Shown here: positions 22,494-33,229 of the stretch, piece by piece
How the letters are laid out: every line of letters starts with the position of its first letter
Position numbering within the stretch: the stretch's first letter is position 1
NCBI GenBank assembly: GCA_002897115.2
Contig: BCIH01000009.1
Span: 229,211 to 293,210 of the forward strand
Reading direction: 5' to 3'
DNA: 64,000 nucleotides
Origin: Prototheca cutis
Lineage: Eukaryota > Chlorophyta > Trebouxiophyceae > Chlorellales > Chlorellaceae
Notes under the pieces: model-generated
Databases searched by the model: none
What the model was told of the DNA's origin: nothing
What the model saw: only the letters and a program-made list of their open reading frames with translations
Translations under genes and position numbers: made by a program

Positions 22494-24368
22494 GGGGAAG
22501 CCCCCGTGCCTTGTGATGGAGACCAAGCAACCTTCAAAAATGGCATTGTGTCCGTGCATGGCACTTGAAACCGATCGTGCAGCTCGGCATTTCATTGATT
22601 GCAGGCATTGTGAGGGATCTCAGGCCTGGCGTGAGTGCCCATGATCCGGCCGGTGTGACGATTGGTTCAGAGCCCACTGGCGCGGGGGCTTCTGTGGCTA
22701 CACCCACAGCACCTGATGCGCCTGCGTCGCAGTCCAGAAGGGCAGAGGTCATGCGCAGCAGCAAGGCCGTGCATGACAAGGTAATTGAAGTCTTTGCGCA
22801 GCACAAGGCCGAGGAGTGGAGGGATCTCATCGCCTTTAGCCGCCAATGGCGCAGCCTCGCCGACGGCCTCTTCAAGCGGTGCGTGTGTTTTTGTGTGTTG
22901 GGCTGCTGCACTGGACGGAACAGAGTGTTTCGTAGTTTCTTTCTTGAGTTCAGCAGAGGGCAGCTGACAAGGTCAGAATTTTTGAGGAATCCCTCCCCCA
23001 GTATCCCACACCCACACCCACACACAATGACCAGACTTGAAGAGCGTGCGAACGCTGCATCGGCAGCTGGGAGCCTTGAGGAGGTAGCTGCGGAGCGCAA
23101 GATGGCCCGGCGGCTCCGAGCCGTGAATGAGGAGCTGGAGGAGTACACGCGGCTTCTTGACGACTTCCGCGCCGCACCGCAGACCGAATGGGAGCCCATG
23201 ATCACTGCCCGTCGGCGCAGCATGGGACCAGAATTTTTTGCTCACCTCCACAACCTCTACACGTGCGCCATGGGCGAGCCATGAAACGTCGCATGTGTTT
23301 TTTTGTTTTTCAACACTGTTTGGGAGCCCTGCTTGCTTGGGAAGGGAATCGCTGGGCCCAGGTGCGTGCGTGCAGGCATGTTTGCCGATTGCACATCACA
23401 CAAGGGCCTCTGTGCAGAACAACAGCTGCAATTGCGGCGCTTCTGATTCTAGCTAGAACAATGGACATCCCCCCCCCCCAATACACACACACACACAGCG
23501 CGGCGGGGCTGTGGGAGGAAAAGGAGGAAGGTAAAGTAGAGCAGGACGTGCTGCGCGGGGTTTATACACAGCTGGCTGCGCTGGTTGAGGCCCACGATGC
23601 CGTAGTGGCCGATGGCGGCGCGTTGGCTGGTGCACAGGCGTCGCTGGCCGACCTGTTGGCCTCGTCATCAATGGAGGAAGCTACCGGGAAGCTGGGCGCC
23701 CTGGCCACTGCGGGCAAGCTCAACCCGGCGCTCATGCTCACACTGGGGCGGGCTTACAACGGCGTCAAGGAGAGCCAGTTCAGCCGCGACGAGGTGATGG
23801 ATGTTTCGCTCGTTCCTTACCCCGTCTGCTTGTTGGGTGGGGTAGGAGTTTGTAGTCGCTGCAGCTGAGACGTGGGTGGGCAGTGTCCAGGCGACTGTCT
23901 GCTCCGACGCAGAGACGACTGCGCGCACTTGCAGGCCTGCCACTCCACCTCCCTCCTTTCTTCACTCTTGATCCCATACACCATCTATCACAGGTCAAGG
24001 ATGTGATGTACCATCTGTACCAGCAAGCGCGTCAGATGTTTGCGTCTCAAATCCCGGTGGAGGTCCGCATCCTGAAACACCTGGTGTGGGTCAAGAGTCC
24101 CCGGGACCGCGCCATCCTCCTGGATCAGGCCTTCCAGCCCGGCGCGGCGGTGGAGAGTCCAGATGTGGACATGCTCAGCACCACGCCCACTGCCCTGCTC
24201 AACTGCATCGAGAACGTGCTGGCCCTGTGGCAGCGGTCGCTCAAGGGCGTCGACGTCCGCGACACTGACCCCTCCAGCCTCCGCACCCAAGCCGCTTCCA
24301 TGTTCCACCCAAACGTGATCCAGCGCATGAAAGAGCTGGCCGAGACCATCCGAAAGAAATACCTCTGA
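22337..24368 (+). CDS. At4g37920-like plastid protein of unknown function
   Basis: Exons 22337..22457, 22605..22878, 23035..23262, 23499..23793 and 23994..24368 give 430 residues, close to the 427 of the Arabidopsis protein. The N-terminus (MPLAPTRLPPGQRPFISHDA then RIPLHRVFRARGGG) is basic and Ser-containing, a likely chloroplast transit peptide. The C-terminal half carries the family's conserved run: KLNPALMLTLGRAYNGVKES, DEVKDVMYHLYQQAR across a junction, VEVRILKHLVWVKSPRDRA, LLDQAFQPGAAVESPDVDML, STTPTALLNCIENVLAL and PNVIQRMKELAETIRKKYL. The protein looks all-helical, with no catalytic or membrane motif. The intron 1 donor runs straight into a GT repeat. Function is not established in any organism that I know of. 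Confidence 0.88.
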
Positions 24369-24752
24369 AGCTGCTTTCCTGTCGGGGAGGAAGGTCTTGT
24401 GTTGCAGCGGCATGCTCTCCTGTGGCGCACCCCCTGACCAAGCATCAAACCCATGGATGCATCCTGGCTTGGGCAGCAGCCAGTCCCGCAGCCCATGCAC
24501 ACAGCGCATGCATGCCGAGGCGTACATGTTCCACCGTGGATCCTCAAACAACCATGGCCGCATCACACAGTCGCAAAGATATTAAAGGCAACGGTAAAGA
24601 AGGGGGGCATACGAGCATCAGCAGCAAGAAGAGAATACGGGGCAGTACCAGTGTGATGCACGACTGACCAATTATGGTCTCTCAACCTCAACAGGAAGAA
24701 GCGTAGCGAGAGAGGAAAGGAAAGGACCGGCGGCACAGCCACCCTCCTCCCA
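24369..24752. other. Convergent 3' region; no gene seen
   Basis: It holds the 3' UTRs of the At4g37920-like gene (+) and glutaminyl cyclase (-). No other feature is visible. Confidence 0.6.
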
Positions 24753-25990
24753 TCACCCAAAAAGAGAGGTATCAGTGACGGTGCATTGTCGGCGGAGCAT
24801 GCGCAGCGTGACAGCCCGCATCTCGGCGCCCGCAGGTATAGGCACGAGCTCGATCTCGTACAGTGCGGGCCAGCGTTTGCCCGTGACAAACAGCCGCCTC
24901 GACTTTGCATCCCATGCCACGCCATTGAGCACATCCATCCGCGGCGGCTTGTTCCGCTGGTCGACCGGCAGCCGCTCCGTAGTGAGTTTCGTGATGCCCT
25001 TTTTGTTTAGGGGGGGGTTTGGGGGTGGTTATTGAGTGAACGCAACAATGCAGCACTGATACTGACGTCGTAGCAAATTCTGTGGCCCGTCACCCAACAC
25101 ACACAGGGAGTAGACAAGCGCCATAAAACGACATCGTACCTGCAGGTCGATCCAGGCGTCGACGCGGCCGCTCTTGGGTTCGATGCGGGCCAGGCATTCC
25201 CTGCCCCAGATGTTTGCGAGGATTCGGCCGTCCACCCACTCCATCTCGTTCAGAAACGGGATTGGCACACCTGCGTCTGTCACAGGCACCTGACGGAGCA
25301 GGGTCAGATGCTCGGGCTCCAGCCACGACAGCACGTGAGAGGAATTGCTCACGATCAACGATTTTCCATCATTAGTAATGCCCCAACCGTCGGTCAACGG
25401 CGTGTTGGCCAATCTTGGCTGGCCCAGTTGCGCCGTGTCGTAGACCCAGGTTCGCGGCGACTTCCATGTCACCTGGTACAGCCTGGTGTGTGTATGGGGG
25501 GGGGGACGCTGTTTCTCGATCACAAATGAGCTCCCCACAAACAACAAGAAGAAGAAACTGGCACTCGACAAAACAACCCCTAACCCATTCCTGGTCGTGC
25601 TTACGTGTTGCCCAGGCGCGTGAGCCCCTCTCCAAAGTCGGTGTCTGGCAGCTGGTGTTCAGTCATGACTTTGCCCGAGGGAAAGGCCACCTGGCGCACT
25701 GCCGATTCGCCGTGCATGCCCACGCTCTCCCAGAAAAACTCGCTGCAGTTTGTAGATCGATCGCCTTCACAGCTCCGGCCAAACTCCAGCCCTTGGGTGA
25801 ACGCCCGCCGGTCGTGTGGATGGGCTGCCACGATTCGATACCGGTACACTTCTGGCTCCCCTGGGGCAGGGCTGGGGGGACCCATGACTGACGCGGCATG
25901 GAACATGGACAGGCATATTGCTGTCAATCCCTGCAGGAGATGGGATGGGGAGTGCTGGACCGAGAGAGGTGACATCCACGCCCCTTTCAC
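24753..25990 (-). CDS. Glutaminyl-peptide cyclotransferase, plant type
   Basis: It converts N-terminal Gln of secreted peptides to pyroglutamate. Plant-type enzymes are five-bladed beta propellers unrelated to the animal form. Exons 25605..25990, 25140..25482 and 24753..24974 give 316 residues. The N-terminus has a hydrophobic stretch ([18 protein letters not shown]) fitting a signal peptide; the first Met could be at 25990 or 25975. Family landmarks are [55 protein letters not shown] and [20 protein letters not shown], in the expected order. Exon 3 has a weak acceptor (CTACGGAG at 24975), so the residues [11 protein letters not shown] at that joint are less certain. The identification itself is firm. 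Confidence 0.92.
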
Positions 25991-26518
25991 CTAGAGCTCC
26001 GTCCGTGGGCGGCTCAGGGCAATGCTCCATGCGCGTGGAGCAAGACGGGGCGGTTCACGCCGCGTACCAGGCCGGTGACGAGGATCGGCCAGAACCGGAG
26101 CCAGTTCCGGGATGGCGGGGACAGCTGCTGCGGCCTGCGGCCCCCCGGGGCAGCCTTACGAAGCGGAGACACGAGCTTCCCTAGATTACCCATTTCAAGC
26201 GCCGATGCGTCAACAACTTTGGAATCCATCAGTTGCAAGGCAGGGCTCCTGTCTCGAGCCTCATGCCCGCTGGGCTCTCGACAGGGTGCCCTGGGATACC
26301 ATCCTGGCCATCTGCACTCTAAGGGGAGCGCCAAAATGTTGATAGGCGTCCGCCCCGCTGGTATCCAAGAAATACACAGTCAGACTTGCCATGCATTCAT
26401 TGCGTGACCCTCGACACTTTTCAAAATGCGGAAGTCGCCGCGGGCCCCAGCCCGGAGGCCGAAACCCGCGGCGATATGGCTAATGCCAAAGGAGGAAGGT
26501 GTGCCAGGGGGCGAATGC
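25991..26518. other. Intergenic; no gene seen
   Basis: It lies upstream of glutaminyl cyclase and should hold its promoter. No coding signal is visible. Confidence 0.5.
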
Positions 26519-26790
26519 TCAGCCCTGCCCTGGCGTCTTGGGCGTCTCGAGCTTCTTGTCAAAAGGCGGCGGCCTGACATTGGTTTTGTTGACGACCGCG
26601 TACAACCCCAGGTAGCGGATGTTGGCGCCCGAGCTGTCGTCACGGCGATGGATCACGCCGCATGCCGGGCACTGTAGGACAGAGTGGCTTCAGTTGGCGC
26701 TGGCGATGTGGACCAGGCACCCTTTGTGATGGCACTTGCAGCAAATCTGCGCAGTAGCGTGTTTGGTCGGGGAGGGTGTCGCAGCCAGTT
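26519..26790 (-). pseudogene. Second decayed Fanzor/TnpB-like C-terminus
   Basis: Read right to left, a stretch ending near 26690 gives ATAQICCKCHHKGCLVHI. After a frame change and an acceptor-like CCTACAG, the final stretch reads LQCPACGVIHRRDDSSGANI then RYLGLYAVVNKTNVRPPPF and a stop at 26519..26521. CxxC plus CPACG with an adjacent RRDxxxxAN is the zinc-ribbon/RuvC-III layout of Fanzor/TnpB, and the RPPPF tail matches the relic at 13.1 kb. The two Cys pairs are not in one frame, so either a small intron or a frameshift separates them. No nuclease core is recognised upstream. Confidence 0.5.
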
Positions 26791-28666
26791 GACACCTCGC
26801 ACGCTGTGTGTGCTTGTGGTTGCGTCGGCGCACTCCGTGCCCCTGTCCAGGCACACTCTGCACGTTCGCACCCACATATAAGCGCACCCATACATAAGCG
26901 CACCCACCCATAAACACACCCGCCCACTACTGCACGGCGTTGGCCGCAGATGTGCAACGGTGCCTCCGTGGATTTGCCGATTGGATGTTGCAGCTGTTGA
27001 CAGACTGGCTATCAGGCGGCAGCAAAGCAGGGGACCAGGACCAGCCCAGAGTCCTGCCGGGATCTGGGAGCTCGCCAGGAGTCTGGCGAGTGGTGCAAAA
27101 GTGCAGACACTGCAGCAACATGCCGAAGAACATGCCATGGATGGGACTGCGGCCACTGACGCAATGTAACGGTCGCCCTGTGGGCTCCACACGTCTCCCA
27201 CTCTGCAGTGTGGAAATAGTTGGAATTGTTACCCCCAGGCTGCCCGTTGGCCTGCCCCCCAACTGCCACGTCCAGGTGGATTCCACATTGTCCAACCGTG
27301 CTTTCTTTCTTGTCACGATTCGCCTTGCTAGTGACAAGTACCACCTTCTCGTCTTGCATGCATGGCCTGCAACTCCCGGCCTGGGACTCTGTCTCATCTC
27401 AGACAATGGTCCTTGTATCGTTGCATGACGGCCCAGTGTTCCGTTCCGGGAAGTGGCGTAATGATCAAGGATCTTTAAGACGGTGTTGGTGAAACCACTT
27501 CAGTCGCGAATACCAGGTGCTCTTTCCATCTCTCGTCTTCTAAGATTTGTTGATATAAACAATTCTGGAAGAAAAAGGCGCTGCAAAGGCATTTCTCCGC
27601 TGTTCAGAGGTCCCGATCTTTGGTACGGCGCTCCGGGGTGCTTGGGGGAGGCCCTGCGTACAGGCACGCCCACCTTTTTCTCAGAGGTGCTCGCAGACTG
27701 CGTCAGCAATTTGGGATAAAAATTGTCGTGCAGCGGGCGAGGTTGGTGGGCGTAGGAGGGCCCTGAAGACCATGTGTCAAGAATGTGCCCACCCCCACGG
27801 GCACCCCCATGTGTGTGCGCTCAGAAGAGGGGGAGCTGTGTCCGGGGTTGATTCGGATGTTCGACAACTGCTTCCCACGCGCACTCTTGCGGACAAGCAA
27901 TTCTTCTCCCATTGCAAGGGATCCATTGAAGCTTAGAACAAGGCGTGGAATCCCTGCAGGAGTCGCTCGCAGTCCTCGGAGAGGACGGGTCAGCGGTTGC
28001 GAACGAACACGGTGTGCTCACCACCCTCGCGCGGACCAGAGAGGCCTTCCCCGCAAGCAACGCGTTCAGGTATGCTGACGGCTTGGTCGGATCACGCACG
28101 ATACTCGGGGGGGACCTGCGCCACGGGTGCCGATCCCTGTGCTCACCCGGGGCCATGGGATCCCTCGACCGGGTGCCGTGTCGGGGGTGTGCCAGGATCG
28201 GAGCCTGTCCTGAGCCCGGTGTTTGTAAATCATGTCCCTCGAGCCTGACGGGCCATGGGAGGAACGCGCTCATGTCGACCCGGTGGTCGTTGTTTGCCCT
28301 TGACTTTGGGCTCCTGGTTGCACTGCTCAAGCTGGGGCTTGGGCTGGGTGGGGTGGGCCATGCTTGTGCTCCCTGGACACAGGGCAATGGGAGATTCATG
28401 TCCCTTGGAGGTCGGCAAGGGAGATGTCTGCTGCCAGCACCATGGGCGGCCATTCACCCTGTCGTCCCCTCCCCCGTCCCTCCCATCATCCCTTGAGCAA
28501 CCCCCCCAGCCACCATCTATTGCGCTCATGCTCATGGCTATGTGAACCCACCATCACCTCAACGTCTCCGCACACAGCAGATCACGCGTGCTCCCCGGCC
28601 GAGCAGCCGGTGCCGAGTAGTTCCCCAACCCCGCACGCGGTGCTGCCGTGAGAGCCGGAAGTGGCC
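26791..28666. other. Gene-poor stretch of about 1.9 kb
   Basis: Several frames are open by chance, the longest being minus strand 27821..28453 (210 codons) and 26927..27406. None has a recognised domain or a convincing splice partner. The region could hold the eroded upstream part of the Fanzor-like element, but I cannot show that. The right end must contain the dynamin promoter. Confidence 0.4.
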
Positions 28667-30229
28667 ATGGACGCGGTGCTGCGTGCGATCAACCGCGTGT
28701 CTGCGATCGCGGCGCTTGCTGGCGACACGCAGGCAGGTGATGAGGGCAGGGCAGGCGGTGGCATGCCGTCGTTGGCTCGCCAGCTGCCCAAGATTGTCGT
28801 GATTGGCGGGCAGTCGTCTGGCAAGTCGTCGGTGCTGGAGGCCGTGGTCGGCCGCGATTTCCTCCCGCGCGGCACGGGCATCGTCACACGTCGGCCGCTG
28901 GAGCTGCAGCTCGAGACGTCGCCGAACAAGGACGAGGTGGAGTATGGCGAGTTTGGCCACCTGCCCGGCAAGAAGTTTATGGATTTCGAGGCCATCCGGC
29001 GTGAGATCGAGGAGGAGACGAAGCGACACACCGAGAAGCGCGGCACCATTGTCAGCCCCGTGCCGATGACGCTGCGCCTGGTGTCCCCCACGCTGCCCGC
29101 GCTGTCGCTGGTGGACATGCCTGGTCTGACCAAGGTCCCCATCGACGGCCAGCCGCGGTCCATCGTGCAGGAGCTGGAGACGATGGCGCGCGAGTACGTT
29201 CGCCACGACAACGTGATTATCCTGGCCGTCACTCCCGCCAACGCGGATTTGGCGACGTCTGACGCGCTGCGCATGGCGCGCGAGGTGGACCCCAGCGGCG
29301 AGCGGACGGTCGGCGTGCTGACCAAGCTCGACATCATGGACCCGGGCACCGACTGCCGCGACGTGCTGGAGGGACGGGCATACACCCTCCGCAATGGCTG
29401 GATCGGCGTGGTGAACCGGGGTCAGGCGGACATCAACAGCAGGATGGACATGGCACGCGCGCGGGCGCGGGAAATGGACTTTTTCAAGAGCAAGCCCGAG
29501 TACTCCAACCTGCGCAACGTGGGCACGTCGTTCCTCACCTCGGACCTGTCCACCAAGCTCATCAGCAGCGTGCGACGCCAACTGCCGAACATCTCGGCGT
29601 TTGTGAACAAGAACGTGGGGGAGCTGCAGCGCGAGCTGGACGGCATGGGCGGTCCCGCGGCAACGTCGCGCGGCGAGATGATCCACCTGGTCCTGACGCT
29701 GTGCCGCAAGTTTGAGACGTCGTTCTGCAAGCTGATCGACGGGGGCAAGAGCGGCGGCGAGCTCATCCTGACCGTGTTTGAGAAGCGGCTCCCCGATGCG
29801 ATCGAGAAGCAGCCCTTCCGCAAAATGCTGGAGGTCAACTACGTCAAGCGCGTGATCGAGGAGGCCGACGGCATCCAGCCGCACCTGGTCGCCCCCGAAG
29901 CCGGCTACCGGCGGCTGCTGGAAGAAGCGCTGGGCTACCTGCGCGAGCCGTCCGAAAAGTGCGTGGACGAGGTGCACGTGCTGCTGAAACGCTGCATCGA
30001 CACGATCGCCGGGAACGAGGACATGCGCGCGCTGCGGCGCTACCCGACGCTGCGGCGCGAGATCGTGACCGCGGGGTACCGCGCGCTGGAGCGATTCAAG
30101 GAGGAGACACGGCGCATGGTGGGCATCATGGTCGAGATGGAGCGCAACTACATCACCGCAGAGTACTTCCGTGCCATCCAGATGGGCCGCATGCCCGACG
30201 GCAAGGTCCTTTATACTCTGGATGGTGAG

Positions 30230-30261
<32 letters not shown>

Positions 30262-30413
30262 TGGGGGGGGNNNNNNNNNNNNNNNNNNNNNNNNNNNNNN
30301 NNNNNNNNNNNNNNNNNNNNNNNNNNNNNNNNNNNNNNNNNNNNNNNNNNNNNNNNNNNNNNNNNNNNNNNNNNNNNNNNNNNNNNNNNNNNNNNNNNNN
30401 NNNNNNNNNNNCC

Positions 30414-30444
<31 letters not shown>

Positions 30445-30965
30445 AAAAAAAAAAACCCAAAACCATCCAGGCCGACCTGTGACGGAGGAGCCCGAGGGTT
30501 CGATCGAGGAGAAACATTACAAGCGCATCATCAACCAGGTGTCTGGCTACGTCCGTGAGATCTGCAGCCAGATGACGCAGACAATCCCCAAGGCCGTCGT
30601 CCACTGCATGGTCATCCAGGTAGGTGACTGTTGTTGGTGGCGTTGTGTTTGGGAGAAAGGAAAACTGAAAGGGCCGGGCATGGATTGGTGTGGGTTGCTG
30701 GGTGGTGATGCAGCTGTGTGTGAGCAAGCAAGCACCCCCTCCTCCCGCCGAAATGAATCCCATCCCTTTAACAATAAAACAAACTATGCAGGCCAAGGAG
30801 AAGCTGCTGGAGGAAATGCAGGCCGGCGTGGCAGGCGAGGTGGAGGCGGCGCTCAAGCGGCTGCTGGGCGAGGACGAGGGCATCATGAAGCGGCGCGAGG
30901 TGCTCACGCACAAGCTGACCATGATGAAGCAGGCGCAGCAGGAACTGACGCAGGTGGACGTCTAG
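28667..30965 (+). CDS. Dynamin-related GTPase, DRP1 (phragmoplastin) type
   Basis: Plant DRP1 proteins remodel membranes at the cell plate and in clathrin endocytosis. Exons 28667..30224, 30471..30619 and 30792..30965 give 626 residues. The start ATG sits in a strong GCCATGG context. GTPase motifs: G1 GGQSSGKSSVLEAVVG near residue 48, G2 region RGTGIVTRRPLELQL, G3 DMPGLTK, G4 TKLD. The middle/stalk follows (IQPHLVAPEAGYRRLLEEAL, MVEMERNYITAEYF) and the C-terminal GTPase effector domain (YKRIINQVSGYVREICSQM, SIPK-like TIPKAVVHCMVIQ, EDEGIMKRREVLTHKL). There is no PH or Pro-rich domain, as in DRP1. Intron 1 contains a 141-N gap flanked by poly-G and poly-C; coding sequence appears intact around it. 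Confidence 0.94.
30271..30411. other. Assembly gap (141 N) inside dynamin intron 1
   Basis: The gap is bordered by a GT run plus eight G on the left, and 23 C plus 21 A on the right. Homopolymers probably stopped the assembly. Confidence 0.99.
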
Positions 30966-31509
30966 AGAGTGGAGTGCACGCGTTGTGCGGAGGGGGTGCA
31001 GTGTCAGTGAGCGATGCTCGCGCGGGATGAGACACAGGAGACTGTTGAGCTGCTCCCCCCCCAAGGCAAAATGGACTTGACCACTTCCTCTGTCTTCCAT
31101 CCGCTGCACCCCGCCACCATCCACCACCCACCACCAAGCCAGCCGGTGTGCATGACGAGTTCTATGCTTTCCTGTGCAATCCTTTCTTTCATCTGTTTTT
31201 ATGCTCTGCCACCATCATGTGTCGTGAAAAAGGACAGATACACAACATCAAGACGGGGAAGATTATGTCAAGGTTTTTTTGGTGTGTGTGTGAGAGAGAT
31301 AGAGAAAGGGAAAGAGCGGACCTCGCGGTGATGCTGGCACGGAACTGGAGTGACAGTTGTGCATTCCAAAGCGAGCTTTTCCACCTTCACATCAGTTTCA
31401 CTTTGAGTTTATTGCTTCTTCTTCATCTGCAGGGAGGGCTTGGCAAGGTAGCGTGTGTGACCAAAAGTTGGTCGAAGTCGCTGTTGGAACCCTCCCAATT
31501 CTGAGCGCT
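30966..31509. other. Convergent 3' region; no gene seen
   Basis: It holds the 3' UTRs of the dynamin (+) and the small membrane protein (-). Nothing else is recognised. Confidence 0.6.
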
Positions 31510-32273
31510 CTAGATGCACAGGGCAGACCAGCGGTGTCCAAGGCATGTCAGCACAACAACAATAACACCGCCACACACCTTGATCGCAGAGTAGTGCTTG
31601 TACAGGACCTTGCCGCAGGAAAGGATACCCGCAGCGCCGCCATTGACAAACACTGCAGGCGTGGGTGCGAGGGGTGGAGCCATCTCTTTCCCGAGGACTT
31701 CATCATCGTTCACATCAGGGCAATCGTCACCGGCGCATGCTCAGTCCTGGAGAGAAGCACTGCACGTTGTACATTCCTAGGCCCCGCAATGCATTCCTCC
31801 TCGCAGCAGGCAGATGGCCAAGCCTTACGTGGCGTCAGCAGCGGCCGTGCATCAACCATCTGGAGCCACAGCTCAGCAAACTTGGTGTGGGAGTACCAAT
31901 GCTCCTTGGTCCGAACATCTGTGAGGCAAATGGTTGTGTGTCCCTTGAATCGGACGTGCTATGGCGCCATGGCACCAGTACCCTTGGCGAGCGGCAATCT
32001 GACGGGGCCCACTGGCCCCCCTGGCCCTCCCTGGGATACGAGCTCGCCCCATACGCTCCTCCCAACCATCTCACCCAGGAGCACGGCGATGCCCGCAATG
32101 CCCGTGACGCAGGCCAATGTCGCGATGACAGCTGCAATGTAGCACAGTGTCACCAGAATTGGGGGAAGCGGGTCCACGGGGGTGGCGTCCTGCCCCAGCT
32201 TTTCCGCCAGTGCCTGCTTGGTGGACGGCTTCAGGTTCTTCGCCGCAGCCCGTTCCCTCTGAATCTTTCCCAT
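31510..32273 (-). CDS. Small membrane protein of unknown function
   Basis: Exons 32075..32273 and 31510..31739 join in phase 1 to give 142 residues. The N-terminus is basic and soluble (MGKIQRERAAAKNLKPSTKQ), followed by a strong transmembrane helix (ILVTLCYIAAVIATLACVTG through GIAVLL). A linker (NDDEVLGKEMAPPLAP) and a Gly-rich stretch (VFVNGGAAGILSCGKVLY) come next. A second hydrophobic stretch (VCGGVIVVVLTCL) ends the protein. A GTGTGT donor after SAIK at about 31574 would instead remove that last stretch and lead to an unseen exon. I do not recognise the family. The clean splice and long amphipathic start make a real gene likely. Confidence 0.6.
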
Positions 32274-32433
32274 CGTGCCTGGGTTGCAAGGTTTGTTTGC
32301 AGATACAATACCGAAACTGCCTGGGATCCGGTGATCAGAGACCCATTCTGTGTGTTTCGTTTTAGGGTGCACTTACTTCCGGAAGATTTGGGTTTCCTCG
32401 CCCGCTGTGGGAGGCCACAAAGGGATTGGGGTA

Positions 32434-33028
32434 CCATGCAGGGCAAAAATAATGCAACCAGCTCAGCCAGCAACAGCGTCGCATCACCCCGGGGATTGCT
32501 GGGCATCACTGGTGGCTGTGAATTTTCACTCTGCAGGGCAATGGGAAGGTTGACGACTACCTCAAATGGCAGACCACCGCCTTTCCCTTCCCAGGGGAGG
32601 GAAGGAGCCCCGGGGGTTCCTGCCCCCAGCTGGGAAGGCTATAACCCCCCAGGATGGATGGATGGATGTTCATCAGCACTGCGGTGCTGGAAGCGCTGAG
32701 GCCGCTGGCCGGTCTTCCGCAGGCTCTGCACGATGTGCCTCATGTTCAGACACGCTATCAAGTCTCTGTTCCAGAGACGATGCTCGCCTTTCGGGAGGAA
32801 GCACTCCTCGTTGGTGCAGCGCAGCAGCCCGTGGCACACCACCGTGGGCGTCTGCTCCCTGCACGACCTGTCCTGCTGCCAAGAAGGAACCCAACTCATC
32901 CTCTGAGCGACGCGGCAAGGGAATGTGGTCAAACAGGCATTTTGTTTGAAAAACATGCCCTTGCTGTGCAGGTGGGAGTCTTCTGACGAATCCCGAGAAG
33001 GTTTCATCATTTCCTGCTGTCAGTGTAG
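32434..33028 (-). mobile_element. Dispersed element, copy 2
   Basis: About 595 bp closely related to copies 1 and 3, same orientation. Left end CCATGCAGGGCAAAAATAATG, right end near CAGTGTAG. It contains the hairpin CCTTTCCCTTCCCAGGGG with its purine arm GGAGGGAAGGAGCC near 32579..32610, and the protein-like block on the minus strand. It sits between the small membrane protein and the transporter gene. Confidence 0.78.
32639..33010 (-). pseudogene. Fanzor/TnpB-like C-terminal frame in element copy 2
   Basis: A 123-codon open frame reads HLHSKGMFFKQNACLTTF, VPSWQQDRSCREQTP, VVCHGLLRCTNEECFLPKGE, then LWNRDLIACLNMRHIVQSLR and RPQRFQHRSADEHPS. It is the same protein as in copies 1 and 3 with a few substitutions. 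The zinc-ribbon/RuvC-III layout is as in copy 1. Nuclease motifs upstream of the ribbon are missing. Confidence 0.55.
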
Positions 33029-33229
33029 GAAGCACAATCACGCGTGCCAAAATGATTCCATTCAAGCATGTTCACAGTCAATTGCGGAGGAAAGTCCAAG
33101 AAGCAACGGTGAGAAGTCAAGGTTTAAGGGACCTGAGGGTCACGCAGACGGGGCTCGAGGAATCTCTGGTCTGTGCCAATTGAGCTGGACTGCTACCGCA
33201 CGCATCGTCACAGTCTAGCAACTCAACTC

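Noticed and set aside
27821..28453. 210-codon minus-strand open frame in the gene desert
   Set aside because: Composition is low-complexity Pro, Ser and Arg, no domain is recognised and it has no splice partner. A remnant of a mobile gene cannot be excluded.
28559..30922. 787-codon open frame antisense to the dynamin gene
   Set aside because: It is a shadow caused by high GC codon use. The plus strand has all GTPase motifs and clean splicing; the antisense frame has no domain.
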